Source of the DNA: Pleurocapsaceae cyanobacterium CSU_1_1
Lineage (GTDB): Bacteria; Cyanobacteriota; Cyanobacteriia; Cyanobacteriales; Xenococcaceae
Assembly (NCBI GenBank): GCA_012034765.1
Contig: JAAUOU010000041.1
Span: forward strand, 1-37,281
DNA: 37,281 nucleotides
Reading direction: 5' to 3'
This document shows, one piece after another, positions 25,385-33,700 of the stretch (its first letter is position 1; every line of letters starts with the position of its first letter). The notes below the pieces were generated by a model that saw nothing but the letters and a program-made list of their open reading frames with translations, searched no databases and was not told the DNA's origin. A program made the position numbers and the translations under genes.

Positions 25385-25804
25385 ATGGAAGAATTATTAA
25401 TGCTACGTCAATTTATCGAAGAGCAAAAATATGACCAGGCTTTGGAATTAGTTGGCGAACTCGAAGCAATGTCTAAAGAAGATAAACTAAATAAAATTTA
25501 TAGTTATGCCGTAATTTTACTTTTACATCTTATTAAACAAGCAGCAGAAGAGCGCATTACTAGGTCTTGGGAATTTTCAATCTATAATTCAACTAAAGAA
25601 ATTAAACGAACTAATAAAAGACGTAAATCAGGAGGATATTATGCCAATGAAGATGAATTACAAGAAATTTTAAATGATGCTTTTGACACTGCCATAAAAA
25701 AAGCAGCTATTGAAGCTTTTGAAGGTCAATATACAGAAAAAGAGTTGCTTTTAAAAATAAAGCCCGAAGAAATTAAGGAGCAAGCTTTGTTATTAATCGC
25801 ATAA
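25385..25804 (+). CDS. DUF29-family protein
   Basis: A 139-residue helical protein of a family abundant in cyanobacteria with unknown function: LLMLRQFIEEQKYDQALELVGELEAMSKEDKLNKIYSYA, ILLLHLIKQAAEERITRSWEFSIYNS, and NKRRKSGGYYANEDELQEIL. This member has the longer form with the YYxNEDEL motif. DUF29 genes often accompany toxin-antitoxin and mobile regions, which fits its position next to an orphan antitoxin and repeats. ATG 25385 directly follows the stop of a tiny upstream ORF. Confidence 0.85.
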   Translation: MEELLMLRQFIEEQKYDQALELVGELEAMSKEDKLNKIYSYAVILLLHLIKQAAEERITRSWEFSIYNSTKEIKRTNKRRKSGGYYANEDELQEILNDAFDTAIKKAAIEAFEGQYTEKELLLKIKPEEIKEQALLLIA

Positions 25805-25869
25805 AAACAAGATTTCTCCTCTCAGCGATCGCCGTTTGAGTTTAGGATATAGTAATGTATTACTAATTT

Positions 25870-27720
25870 TTACTCCCAACCGAACTCCATACCTAAATAT
25901 TTTTCCAACTGTCTATTATAAGGAGCAAAGTATTTGACTAAAATCTCTCTAAGAGCCGGATCTGCGTCTTGATAAGAACCAGAATTAACTTTAGGATAAT
26001 TATTTAATAGACAGCCAGGTAGATCGAGAAACTTAAATACCTGTTCCATATTTGCCCCAGGATTCAGATAAAAATCTTCACTTTTGAGAATTAAGAATTG
26101 TTCGCGTCCTAAAATTTCCATCCAGGGTTTGAGTTTATAGATATAAAGACTACTCATAATATTGTCTGGATTATAGTAGCCTGTGTTGGTAATCTCTGCT
26201 TCAGAGACGGTAGCTAATCGATCAATTTCAGTCGCGATCGCCGTTGCCAAATCTAGCTTAGTCAAGCCTGTATTCAGCTTATGATAATGCCAAGATATTG
26301 CTCGATCTACGGGATTTCTGAGTAATATAATAATTTTGATCTGGGGAAAAGTATCCTTAATTCTTTGTGCCACTTCAGGAAAGCGGAGATAATTAGGGGT
26401 GGCTTCTCCTGTCCGAAAATCAGGGCGATCGCTAATAGTCGGGAAATGAGCTAAATACCAATCAATACCTCGTTCATAATGTTGCCAATAGAAATCAAGC
26501 TCTTTCTTGTGAGAAAGTAATACTTGAGGATGGCGACTAAGGTAATGGTAAATTGAGGAAGTTCCGCATTTAGCTGCTCCTGCAATAATAAAGTCGGGTC
26601 CAGATTTTTTTTGACTTGGCCAGTCCAATTTTGCCAGATCGGGATAGGCTTGAATTGCCTGTTGATAACTGCCAGTACGGTAACAGTCTACCGCTTCCTC
26701 CACTCGATCTTGTTGAGTCAAAGCATCCCCTAGATTTCCCCAGGCAACACTAATTTCTGGATGCTTGCTAACTATCTGGCGATAAACCTTAATTACCTCA
26801 GAAAATTGTTCCTCAGCGATGGGAGTATATTGCAGATCTATATAGGTACTCTTGAAAAAAGGATCGAGTTGAATTGATTCAAGATAAGCTGTAATCGCCT
26901 CTGGGAAAGAACCTTGAGCGCGCAAAAGTTTACCAAGCTGAAAATACAACTCAACAGTAGCAGGGAGATCTTCAGCTAAAGTCGATTCCTCACCACTAAC
27001 AGCAAATGCTGCTAAAAGATCTTCTTTACCCAGGTAATTGATTGCCTGACGCAAACAAGCGATCGCTAAATCAAATTGCTGAAGGTGTCGATAAATCGCT
27101 CCCATCTTGACCAAAGCAAGAACAAACTCAGGATTAATTGAAATTGCTTGCTGATAGGCTGAAATTGCCTGTTGCCATTGCCGTTGATTTTGCCGAAGCT
27201 TTCCTAGCTGATAGTAGGGGAGAGCATAGTTTTCCTTGAGAGCGATCGCCTGTTGCCAACAGGATTCCGCTGCAACATATTCTTTAAGGGCAAAATTAGT
27301 CAATCCCCAATGATAGTAGACTCTAGCACTTTGCTCTAGTTCTGCTGCCTGTTGAAAATTATTGCTGGCTCGCAACCATTTCTTTTGAGCGGCTAAAGCC
27401 GATGCGAGAGCAAAAAGATAGTTAGAGTTTTGGGGATTATTTTTAACTCCCTGACGATAGACTTTAATCGCCTGCTCATCTTTACCCTCTTGCAACAGCA
27501 GATCTGCCAAAGTTTTATATACCGACTCAAAATCAGGCTGAAGCGCAATTGCCTGTCGGTAATGCTTAATTGCTAATTGCCATCGTTGTTGTTGAGCATA
27601 TAAATCTCCCAAATCCGCTTGTAATTGGGCAGATTGGGGATTAACCGCTATTTGTTGAATACACTCGGCGATCGCCTGGTCAATGGCAACTGGATCTAAT
27701 CTAGACAAAGAACTTTTCAC
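25870..27720 (-). CDS. TPR-repeat sulfotransferase
   Basis: A 616-residue two-part protein. Residues about 10-365 consist of tandem TPR motifs (for example LGDLYAQQQRWQLAIKHYRQAIALQPDF). Residues about 375-616 form a PAPS-dependent sulfotransferase: the 5'-phosphosulfate loop FIIAGAAKCGTSSIYHYLSRHP (about 378-398) and the 3'-phosphate loop IIILLRNPVDRAISWHYH (about 455-472). The enzyme would transfer sulfate from PAPS to hydroxyls of a glycan or protein, with the TPR region presumably docking the substrate or partner. No signal peptide, so cytoplasmic. It is the last of three TPR-fused enzymes in the same orientation; a heptamer repeat separates it from the methyltransferase. Substrate unknown. 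Confidence 0.9.
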   Translation of the reverse strand: MKSSLSRLDPVAIDQAIAECIQQIAVNPQSAQLQADLGDLYAQQQRWQLAIKHYRQAIALQPDFESVYKTLADLLLQEGKDEQAIKVYRQGVKNNPQNSNYLFALASALAAQKKWLRASNNFQQAAELEQSARVYYHWGLTNFALKEYVAAESCWQQAIALKENYALPYYQLGKLRQNQRQWQQAISAYQQAISINPEFVLALVKMGAIYRHLQQFDLAIACLRQAINYLGKEDLLAAFAVSGEESTLAEDLPATVELYFQLGKLLRAQGSFPEAITAYLESIQLDPFFKSTYIDLQYTPIAEEQFSEVIKVYRQIVSKHPEISVAWGNLGDALTQQDRVEEAVDCYRTGSYQQAIQAYPDLAKLDWPSQKKSGPDFIIAGAAKCGTSSIYHYLSRHPQVLLSHKKELDFYWQHYERGIDWYLAHFPTISDRPDFRTGEATPNYLRFPEVAQRIKDTFPQIKIIILLRNPVDRAISWHYHKLNTGLTKLDLATAIATEIDRLATVSEAEITNTGYYNPDNIMSSLYIYKLKPWMEILGREQFLILKSEDFYLNPGANMEQVFKFLDLPGCLLNNYPKVNSGSYQDADPALREILVKYFAPYNRQLEKYLGMEFGWE

Positions 27721-27745
27721 TGATTAATTATATTAATTACTAATT

Positions 27746-27800
27746 ACTGCTCACTGCTCACTGTTCACTGTTCATTGTTCATTGCTCATTGCTCATTGCT
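27746..27800. repeat. TGARCAR heptamer tandem repeat
   Basis: About eight units (on the - strand TGAGCAA, TGAACAA, TGAACAG, TGAGCAG). The TGA stop of the TPR methyltransferase (27793-27795) is the first units' TGA. It forms nearly the whole spacer between two genes of the cluster. Confidence 0.85.
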
Positions 27801-29253
27801 TGCGAATAATTAATTGGAAAGTAGCAGGAGATAAATGAACTACTTGCCACTGATCTTTAACAGAAGCCAAAAAGCGATCGGTACCTGTTTGGGGATCTTG
27901 TTGGGGATCTTGAGGATTACGCCAACCATAGTAACCAAATATCAGAAATCCTCCTGATTTAAGCAGTTTCCAAGCTAGTTGAGCATTAATTTCGCTGTGT
28001 TCAATCAATTTACATCGATCCTGAAGATGAATTAAATCAAACCTATTAGGGGTACATTCTGCCATTTGCTGGTGAGTATCACCCAGGCACAAGCTTACTT
28101 TGGATTCTGCACCAGTTTTAATGATGTTTTCTTTAAATTTGCCTGCAAACTGGCTATCAATACAGGTAAGATGGCTTGCTTGGTGAGTTAACAACTGATC
28201 TACCAGCCAACAGCTAGACATTCCCTGATAACAGCCTACTTCTAGAGCATTGATCGGTTGTTCTGAAAAAGATTTAAGCAGTTCTGACCATACAGGAATA
28301 CGATGACTAAAAATATCTGTCGAAAAAAAATAGTCATGGGAGACACATTGATCCCAACCGCGTTGTTCACAGGCTTTTTGAAAGTTGGCAGCAGCGTCAG
28401 CTAATTTGCCTTTTGCCCGCAGAGCATTACCTAATTGACTATATACCCACGGATATTCCTCCACCAGATTAATAATGGCATAGCAGGTAGAAATTGCTTC
28501 ATCCCACTTCTCAGTCAGCAAAAAGATTTTAACCAAGTCGCGATATGCCCAGGGAAAATCAGGATCGTATTTAATCGTTAGACGCAAACAGGCGATCGCT
28601 TGTGCAAATACACCTTGCTGAAGATAAATCGTACCTAATTTATACTGTGCCTTAGCTGCTGTTGGTTCAACCTCTAACAGTCGCCGATAGACAGCCTGTG
28701 CTAGCTCTAATTTGCCCTGCCGTTGGTAAATTTCTCCTAGATCGAAAAATGCAGCTACGATGCCCTGACTCCCCATCGTTGCCTGTTCATAACAGGCGAT
28801 CGCTTCCGTGATTTTGCCTTTCTTTTCTAAGGCTTTGGCTAATTTATAATATCCTTGTTGGTTAACTAAGTTGGGGTTAATCTGAATTGCTTGATACCAG
28901 CATTCCATTTCTGCATCTCTACGCTGGAGTTGACCATTGATCTGAGCCAAAGCAGAGTAGATTCGCGCGCAATTAGGAAAGTACTCTAGTGCATGTTCAA
29001 ATGAACTTAGGGCAGCGATTAAATCGTTTTCCAATAAATGTAGTTCTCCCAGTTGAGAATATGTTTCTGCCAAATTAAGAGTGTGATCTAATGCTAGAGA
29101 ATGCCAGATAATAGCTCGGTCAAATTCGGCTCTTCCTTGAAGTAGATTACCTAAATTATTAAAAGCAGCCTGCCACTGTTCAGGATTATCGGCGCTAGTT
29201 GTAATAGCCTGTTCGCACTGAGTAATAGCCTGAGCTAAATAGGTAGAATTCAC
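27793..29253 (-). CDS. TPR-repeat class I SAM-dependent methyltransferase
   Basis: A 486-residue protein with about eight TPR units in residues 1-300 (FNNLGNLLQGRAEFDRAIIWHSLAL, LGEIYQRQGKLELAQAVYRRLLEVEP and others). A Rossmann methyltransferase domain follows from about 325: motif I NALEVGCYQGMSSCWL, an acidic HLTCIDSQF after strand 2, FDLIHLQDR at strand 4, and LAWKLLKSGGFLIFGYYGW. The class I fold is clear, the acceptor is not. Together with its TPR-sulfotransferase and TPR-GT61 neighbours on the same strand (about 60-70 base gaps), a role in modifying a sugar or surface molecule is inferred. The stop codon lies in the heptamer repeat. Confidence 0.88.
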   Translation of the reverse strand: MNSTYLAQAITQCEQAITTSADNPEQWQAAFNNLGNLLQGRAEFDRAIIWHSLALDHTLNLAETYSQLGELHLLENDLIAALSSFEHALEYFPNCARIYSALAQINGQLQRRDAEMECWYQAIQINPNLVNQQGYYKLAKALEKKGKITEAIACYEQATMGSQGIVAAFFDLGEIYQRQGKLELAQAVYRRLLEVEPTAAKAQYKLGTIYLQQGVFAQAIACLRLTIKYDPDFPWAYRDLVKIFLLTEKWDEAISTCYAIINLVEEYPWVYSQLGNALRAKGKLADAAANFQKACEQRGWDQCVSHDYFFSTDIFSHRIPVWSELLKSFSEQPINALEVGCYQGMSSCWLVDQLLTHQASHLTCIDSQFAGKFKENIIKTGAESKVSLCLGDTHQQMAECTPNRFDLIHLQDRCKLIEHSEINAQLAWKLLKSGGFLIFGYYGWRNPQDPQQDPQTGTDRFLASVKDQWQVVHLSPATFQLIIRKQ

Positions 29254-29311
29254 GAATTTAATTGATAAAAATTGATGAATGAATGATCAAATCAAAAACT
29301 AATTTTAGTTT

Positions 29312-31285
29312 TTAGTTTTGTTGCTGACAATGCTGTAAAACCAATTTGAGCGCATCAATACTAACAAAAATATCTTCAGTTAGCGCGTTTTGGTACATTA
29401 AATTACGTAGAGATGAACAGCTAAAGTTTTTTCCCACTATGTAATAGTGCTGTAAGTCTAGCTGTTGGCTAATCATCCAGTAGTCTGTTCTGATGTAGTT
29501 AGGAGAAAAAAGCTCAACCACTTGAGTATTAGGAGAACAAAAAACTAGGTTAGTTAGCCCCGAACCATGGGGAGAGACAATCATCTTGGCATTAGCAAAT
29601 ATCTCTACCTGCTCTAAAAAAGACATTTCCTCCAGAAACACCGTCACAAAACCTGATTTAACCAGTAACTGGCTAATCTCTACCTCGTTAACCAACTGCC
29701 TATTTTTAGCCTTAGCTCGACTAACATAGATTTTAGAACGATCATTCTGGCTGTGATTAATTTGAGGCAAAAAGGTTTGTCTGAGAAATCTAATTGTTCC
29801 TTCGGGAACCCAGTCTAAATAACCAGGGAAAGAAGGTACAATTAGCTCGCTAGCTTGAATATGACTGTGGCGATCGCTTTCAATAATTTTATCTTGGGCA
29901 ATCCCCAGCAGTTTTAAAGTTTCTTGCTGATAAGATTTGCTCAAACTATTGACCACAAACCAATCAATCTCTTTAAATTTGATCTCACTGCGTCTTAATA
30001 GTTCTAATCTCGGCAAAATATCAAACATCCAATGGTAGTAAACATGACCTGCTAAACCAGATAATAAAGCCACTTTACCTGTAATTGTTTCGATTGGTGC
30101 AATGTTGTCCTGCTCATAAATTTTATGTTCGACTCTTTCTTGATAAGGGCATCCAGGCAAAAACCAGGGATAGTCTCTCGATAAATCTCCCAACAGATAG
30201 TTATCTGGTGTCATAACTGCCATGGCAGAACAAATTACCCAAGAGTTTTTCTGTGGTGCTACCCAAGCTCTACCATTGGGAATCGTCACCACAAAAGGTA
30301 ATTCCGTCTCAATTGTAGGAGCTTGCTTGAGGGAACATTTATAGGCATTTTGACCGATCTGAAGTGGTTTAAACTGAGCGATCAGCTTGGTCATACAATT
30401 GTTGCAGTTGACTCCCCCACAATCTGGGTAGGATGTATGACCAGGGGTGATTTGAATGGATTCAGGTTGTCTGACTATTTTGGTTTTTTTGAGGCTGTCT
30501 GCTGATTGTGACCACAACACCTGCACATAGTCAAAATCCTGTAAATTACTGTCTCGCACCCAGTCTTGAGTGTGGTGATAAATTTGAGTCGGTAATGATG
30601 CTAGATTGTCTTCTGTGGGAAATAATTTGGGTAGCTGTTTCCAGTCAGTTTCTTGGTTGTGATCGTTTAAAACCTTTTCATAGTAATCAATCGCTTGTTC
30701 TGCCTGCTGAGTTTTTTCCAATAGCTTACCAAGCTGAAAACAAATCTGAGGTTGATTCGGTTGAACCGCCAAACCTTGATGGTAGATAGTCACGGCAGCA
30801 TCTAATCTTTGCTGGCGAGCTAGACAGTTTCCTAACTTAAGATATAGATCCAGATCTTGCGGTTGAAGCTGTAAAGCACGTTGATAATAAGTTTCCGCCT
30901 GCTTGATTCCGCCAAACTCAAATAAAACATCTCCCATATAACCATAGGTTCGCCAGAGATGATGATAAGCTTCCTCTTGTTGTCCTAGCTTTAATGCCTG
31001 AAGCAAGCGAGCGCAGGCTAATTTGGCTATTTCCAAGCGATCTTCGGGACTGCTGGCTAGTTTTCCCTGACAATAAGCATCAACAAACTCTGGTTCTAGC
31101 TCAATTATTTTTTGCCAGGATTTTAAAGTCGATGCTAGATCGCCCATTTTTTGCCGCACTTCGGCGTAATTACCGTGAGCCAAAACATTCTTGGGATCGA
31201 GCTGAAGCACATGATGAAAACATTGGGTGGCTTGAACATAGTTACCCTGTTGCTGCCAAAGACGACCAAGATTTTGATGTGCCAA
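29312..31285 (-). CDS. TPR-repeat glycosyltransferase family 61 protein, 3' part of a frameshifted gene
   Basis: Residues about 1-230 are TPR units (MAHQNLGRLWQQQGNYVQATQ and following). From about 320 the protein is a GT61 (DUF563) transferase: GRAWVAPQKNSWVICS, GHVYYHWMFDILPRLELL, KIYVSRAKAKNRQLVNE, and EQVEIFANAKMIVSPHGSGLTNLVFC. GT61 enzymes transfer GlcNAc, xylose or arabinose to glycans or proteins. The listed start is an internal TTG; in truth the TPR region continues upstream in two other frames to 32009 (see next entry). Restoring one base at about 31296 gives LDPNHGLAHQNLG, a normal TPR. The full gene would encode about 898 residues. The insert CGGVNCNNCM (four cysteines) between the TPR and GT61 parts may bind metal. 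Confidence 0.88.
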   Translation of the reverse strand: MAHQNLGRLWQQQGNYVQATQCFHHVLQLDPKNVLAHGNYAEVRQKMGDLASTLKSWQKIIELEPEFVDAYCQGKLASSPEDRLEIAKLACARLLQALKLGQQEEAYHHLWRTYGYMGDVLFEFGGIKQAETYYQRALQLQPQDLDLYLKLGNCLARQQRLDAAVTIYHQGLAVQPNQPQICFQLGKLLEKTQQAEQAIDYYEKVLNDHNQETDWKQLPKLFPTEDNLASLPTQIYHHTQDWVRDSNLQDFDYVQVLWSQSADSLKKTKIVRQPESIQITPGHTSYPDCGGVNCNNCMTKLIAQFKPLQIGQNAYKCSLKQAPTIETELPFVVTIPNGRAWVAPQKNSWVICSAMAVMTPDNYLLGDLSRDYPWFLPGCPYQERVEHKIYEQDNIAPIETITGKVALLSGLAGHVYYHWMFDILPRLELLRRSEIKFKEIDWFVVNSLSKSYQQETLKLLGIAQDKIIESDRHSHIQASELIVPSFPGYLDWVPEGTIRFLRQTFLPQINHSQNDRSKIYVSRAKAKNRQLVNEVEISQLLVKSGFVTVFLEEMSFLEQVEIFANAKMIVSPHGSGLTNLVFCSPNTQVVELFSPNYIRTDYWMISQQLDLQHYYIVGKNFSCSSLRNLMYQNALTEDIFVSIDALKLVLQHCQQQN

Positions 31286-32009
31286 ACCATGGTTGGGTCT
31301 AAAATAATTGCTGTTTCAAAACTAGTCAGTGCAAGTTCTGGTTGAGAATTAAACCAATACACCTGACCCAGGTTATTGTGTAAAGTAGCCCAAGTTGGAT
31401 CAAAAGCAATACCTTTTCTCAGGGTAGAGATTGCTTTAGTATACTCTTGTTGACGGGCGTAGGCACTCCCCAAATTACTATAGGCGCGAATTAAATCAGG
31501 CTGGATGATAATTGCCTGCTGATAGGCAGCGATCGCCTTTTCCAGTTCTCCTTTTTGATCGTAAAGTACGCCCAAATTGAAATATGCTGATTCATAGTCG
31601 GGCTTGATTTTAATCGTTTGATTATAGGCACGATCGCTTCTTGCCAATTGCCCATTTGATGCAGCACTACCGCTAAGTTGTACTGCAATTCTGCCCAATC
31701 AGGGTTTAACTTCAAAGCCTGTTTATAGTGCCATACTGCCTGTCGGGAATCTTGCTGCTTACTGTGGAGTAAACCTAATTCTGCATAAATTTCTGCCTGA
31801 TTAATTCTAGTACCAAGAGTTTTGCGGTAAGCACTAATAGCTAAAGCAATTTGACCCTGTTGAGCATAAGCTCTAGCAAGATAGGGATAGAAATCAACCC
31901 CATTGGGATCAGTGGCGATCTCCTGTTTACAGATATCAATAACCTGCTCCCATTCTCCTCGCCCTAAGTGAGATTTAATCTTTTTGAATGAGGATTCGCC
32001 TCTTATCAT
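31286..32009 (-). pseudogene. 5' TPR region of the GT61 gene, split by two single-base deletions
   Basis: From ATG 32009, frame A gives MIRGESSFKKIKSHLGRGE and TPR units up to HQMGNWQEAI. At about 31630 the sequence CACGATCGC, where CAGCGATCGC would restore the frame and a HIP1 octamer, shifts reading to frame B (YNQTIKIKPDYESAYFNLGVLYDQ, ending TAIILDP). At about 31296 a missing base in a C/G run shifts to frame C, the 3' gene. The three frames join into one continuous TPR array without gaps or lost repeat units. Both lesions are 1-base, so either the gene died recently or these are sequencing errors and the gene is whole. Confidence 0.8.
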
Positions 32010-32196
32010 TGACGCTAGCGGGAATGACCCTGACTCAAATTACAGATATAGATAGAGATAGAGTGATAGGATAACTCGATTAATTCAAAAATAAAGCTAT
32101 AGCGATCGCTCTAAAGTAATTTCTCAACCGAAATGTTGACAATGACCGAGCAATCTATGACCAATAATTTTAAGTTGAATATTCATACATACTATT

Positions 32197-32223
32197 AGAC
32201 CCACAACTTTTCGTCATGGGTCT
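32197..32223. terminator. Hairpin in the gap between the RTX gene and the TPR cluster
   Basis: AGACCCA and TGGGTCT (7-base arms, 13-base loop). On the + strand it is followed by ACTTCTTTTACTTC, on the - strand by no T-run. It lies 65 bases past the RTX gene stop and may limit read-through into the TPR genes. Weak support. Confidence 0.4.
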
Positions 32224-32287
32224 ACTTCTTTTACTTCTATTTTAGCGACTCAATATAGTATGTAGTCTTGCCTTAGATTGATTTCTC

Positions 32288-32845
32288 TTACGAAATTTCC
32301 CAATTATCACTGCCTTCTTGTTTACTGATCTGAAGATCTTCCAGACCTTTGCCAATGTTAATAGCTTCTTGTTCCCCAACAGATATTATCCCTGTATTAG
32401 CATCGTAGCTCACAACCTCATCACCTACCCCCAAAATTCTGATCAGATCAGTACCTTCGTTTTCAAAATCGATAATTTGATCGATTTTGCCAACTAATTC
32501 GTCGTTGGCAAATTCAAACAGATCTTCACCAGCACCACCTTTAAGCACGTCAGCACCAAGACCTCCTTTGAGGGTGTCGTTACCTTCACCACCATCAAGA
32601 AGATCAGCGAAAGCACCACCTGCCAACAAATCATCCCCATCTAACCCCAGCGCAGTAGAACCACCTGCTGCCGTCAGGAGAATATTATCATTCTTACCGC
32701 CACCCACAATAGTAAGAGGTGAGCCAGATTCTTCTCCATTGGGCTTAACCTCAATTAGATTTGCTTCTCCCTGCAAACCTATGTATTCTAAATTTTCACC
32801 AACAATGGTTGCACCGTTTCCTAAATCTAAGACAATACTTGACAT
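32288..32845 (-). CDS. RTX-type calcium-binding repeat protein
   Basis: A 185-residue acidic protein. Residues about 50-112 contain nonapeptide repeats of the GGxGxDxLx type (LDGDDLLAGGAFADLLDG, GEGNDTLKGGLGADVLKGGAGEDLF), which form a calcium-bound beta-roll. These are followed by the usual DQIIDFENEGTDLIRI end that closes such domains. The N-terminus (MSSIVLDLGNGATIVGENLEY) has no Sec signal. RTX proteins usually leave by type I secretion through an uncleaved C-terminal signal, but no transporter gene is in the window. About 400 bases of AT-rich DNA lie upstream. Same strand as the TPR sulfotransferase/methyltransferase/GT61 genes, so it is a candidate substrate or surface partner (inference). 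Confidence 0.85.
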   Translation of the reverse strand: MSSIVLDLGNGATIVGENLEYIGLQGEANLIEVKPNGEESGSPLTIVGGGKNDNILLTAAGGSTALGLDGDDLLAGGAFADLLDGGEGNDTLKGGLGADVLKGGAGEDLFEFANDELVGKIDQIIDFENEGTDLIRILGVGDEVVSYDANTGIISVGEQEAINIGKGLEDLQISKQEGSDNWEIS

Positions 32846-33249
32846 AATTAATATATTCCTACTATTTATAGTTTGATTTTGACTAAAATATCTCCTCGAA
32901 AAACTTTAGGTATTAAACCTATTGCTACAAACTATCATAATTCATATTTTTTTTATGTCCAGTGACAAGATATATAAACTTATCTATTTTTAAATGCTAA
33001 TAGGAAGATTGCTATTTTCTTCTGATTATTTAGAAAAATAGTTCTTTTTATACGTAAAAATACTAATAATAGATAAATAAGCTCAAGTGTAGATAGATAA
33101 ATGGTTTTAAATTTCAAGATATTTAAATATTTATTTTAAAAATAGATTTAAGCTAAAAATTAGCTTTTAAATCCCAAATAGTTAGATTTTTAAATATGCC
33201 ATATCAAGCAAATTCAATTTTGTAAATTAGAATAATTACTGATATTTAG
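32846..33249. other. Very AT-rich intergenic region
   Basis: About 400 bases without a convincing gene on either strand. It should contain the promoter of the RTX gene (- strand). No repeat family member, tRNA-like structure or GCGATCGC octamer was seen. The run of AT-rich sequence is longer than elsewhere in the window apart from 18795-19220. Confidence 0.4.
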
Positions 33250-33609
33250 TCAAAACATTGACCCTATATTCGATAATTTGGCGTTAATATCAAGATTGCG
33301 GATATTTGCTTTAAAATACGCATCAAAAAAATCTCCCACTATCGGTACAAAACCAACTGTAGTCTCTAAGGCAATATTCTGAATCATTTTGCTGATTTGA
33401 GACTTTTCTAGCCCAAAGCTACTAGCTAAATAAATCATGTAAGCAGAAATTGCTGCTCCAACTAAGTCTCCTCCTCCTGGAATCAATCCTAAAATAGGGT
33501 CTAAACCAATCCGAAACTTAGTTCCAGGAATACCGATTGCTGTATCTAATAACCTGGCGATCTTACGAATTTGGCGGAGCTTATTTAACTGTTGTATTTT
33601 ATTCATCAA
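33250..33609 (-). CDS. DUF4112-family small membrane-associated protein
   Basis: A 119-residue protein: KIARLLDTAIGIPGTKFRIGLDPILGLIPGGGDLVGAAIS, then IALETTVGFVPIVGDFFDAYFKANIRNL. The two glycine/proline turns around GLIPGGGD and FVPIVGD, with hydrophobic flanks, are the hallmark of DUF4112. Function unknown. Start ATG at 33609 or, one codon later, 33606. Single gene; the upstream 90 bases separate it from the pepP stop on the same strand. Confidence 0.85.
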   Translation of the reverse strand: MMNKIQQLNKLRQIRKIARLLDTAIGIPGTKFRIGLDPILGLIPGGGDLVGAAISAYMIYLASSFGLEKSQISKMIQNIALETTVGFVPIVGDFFDAYFKANIRNLDINAKLSNIGSMF

Positions 33610-33700
33610 AATAATTAAGTTACTGCTTTAATCCACGACACAATATTATTACAACTTTAAAGTGATCGCTATCTAGTATAATCTCTCGTTAGAGATATAT

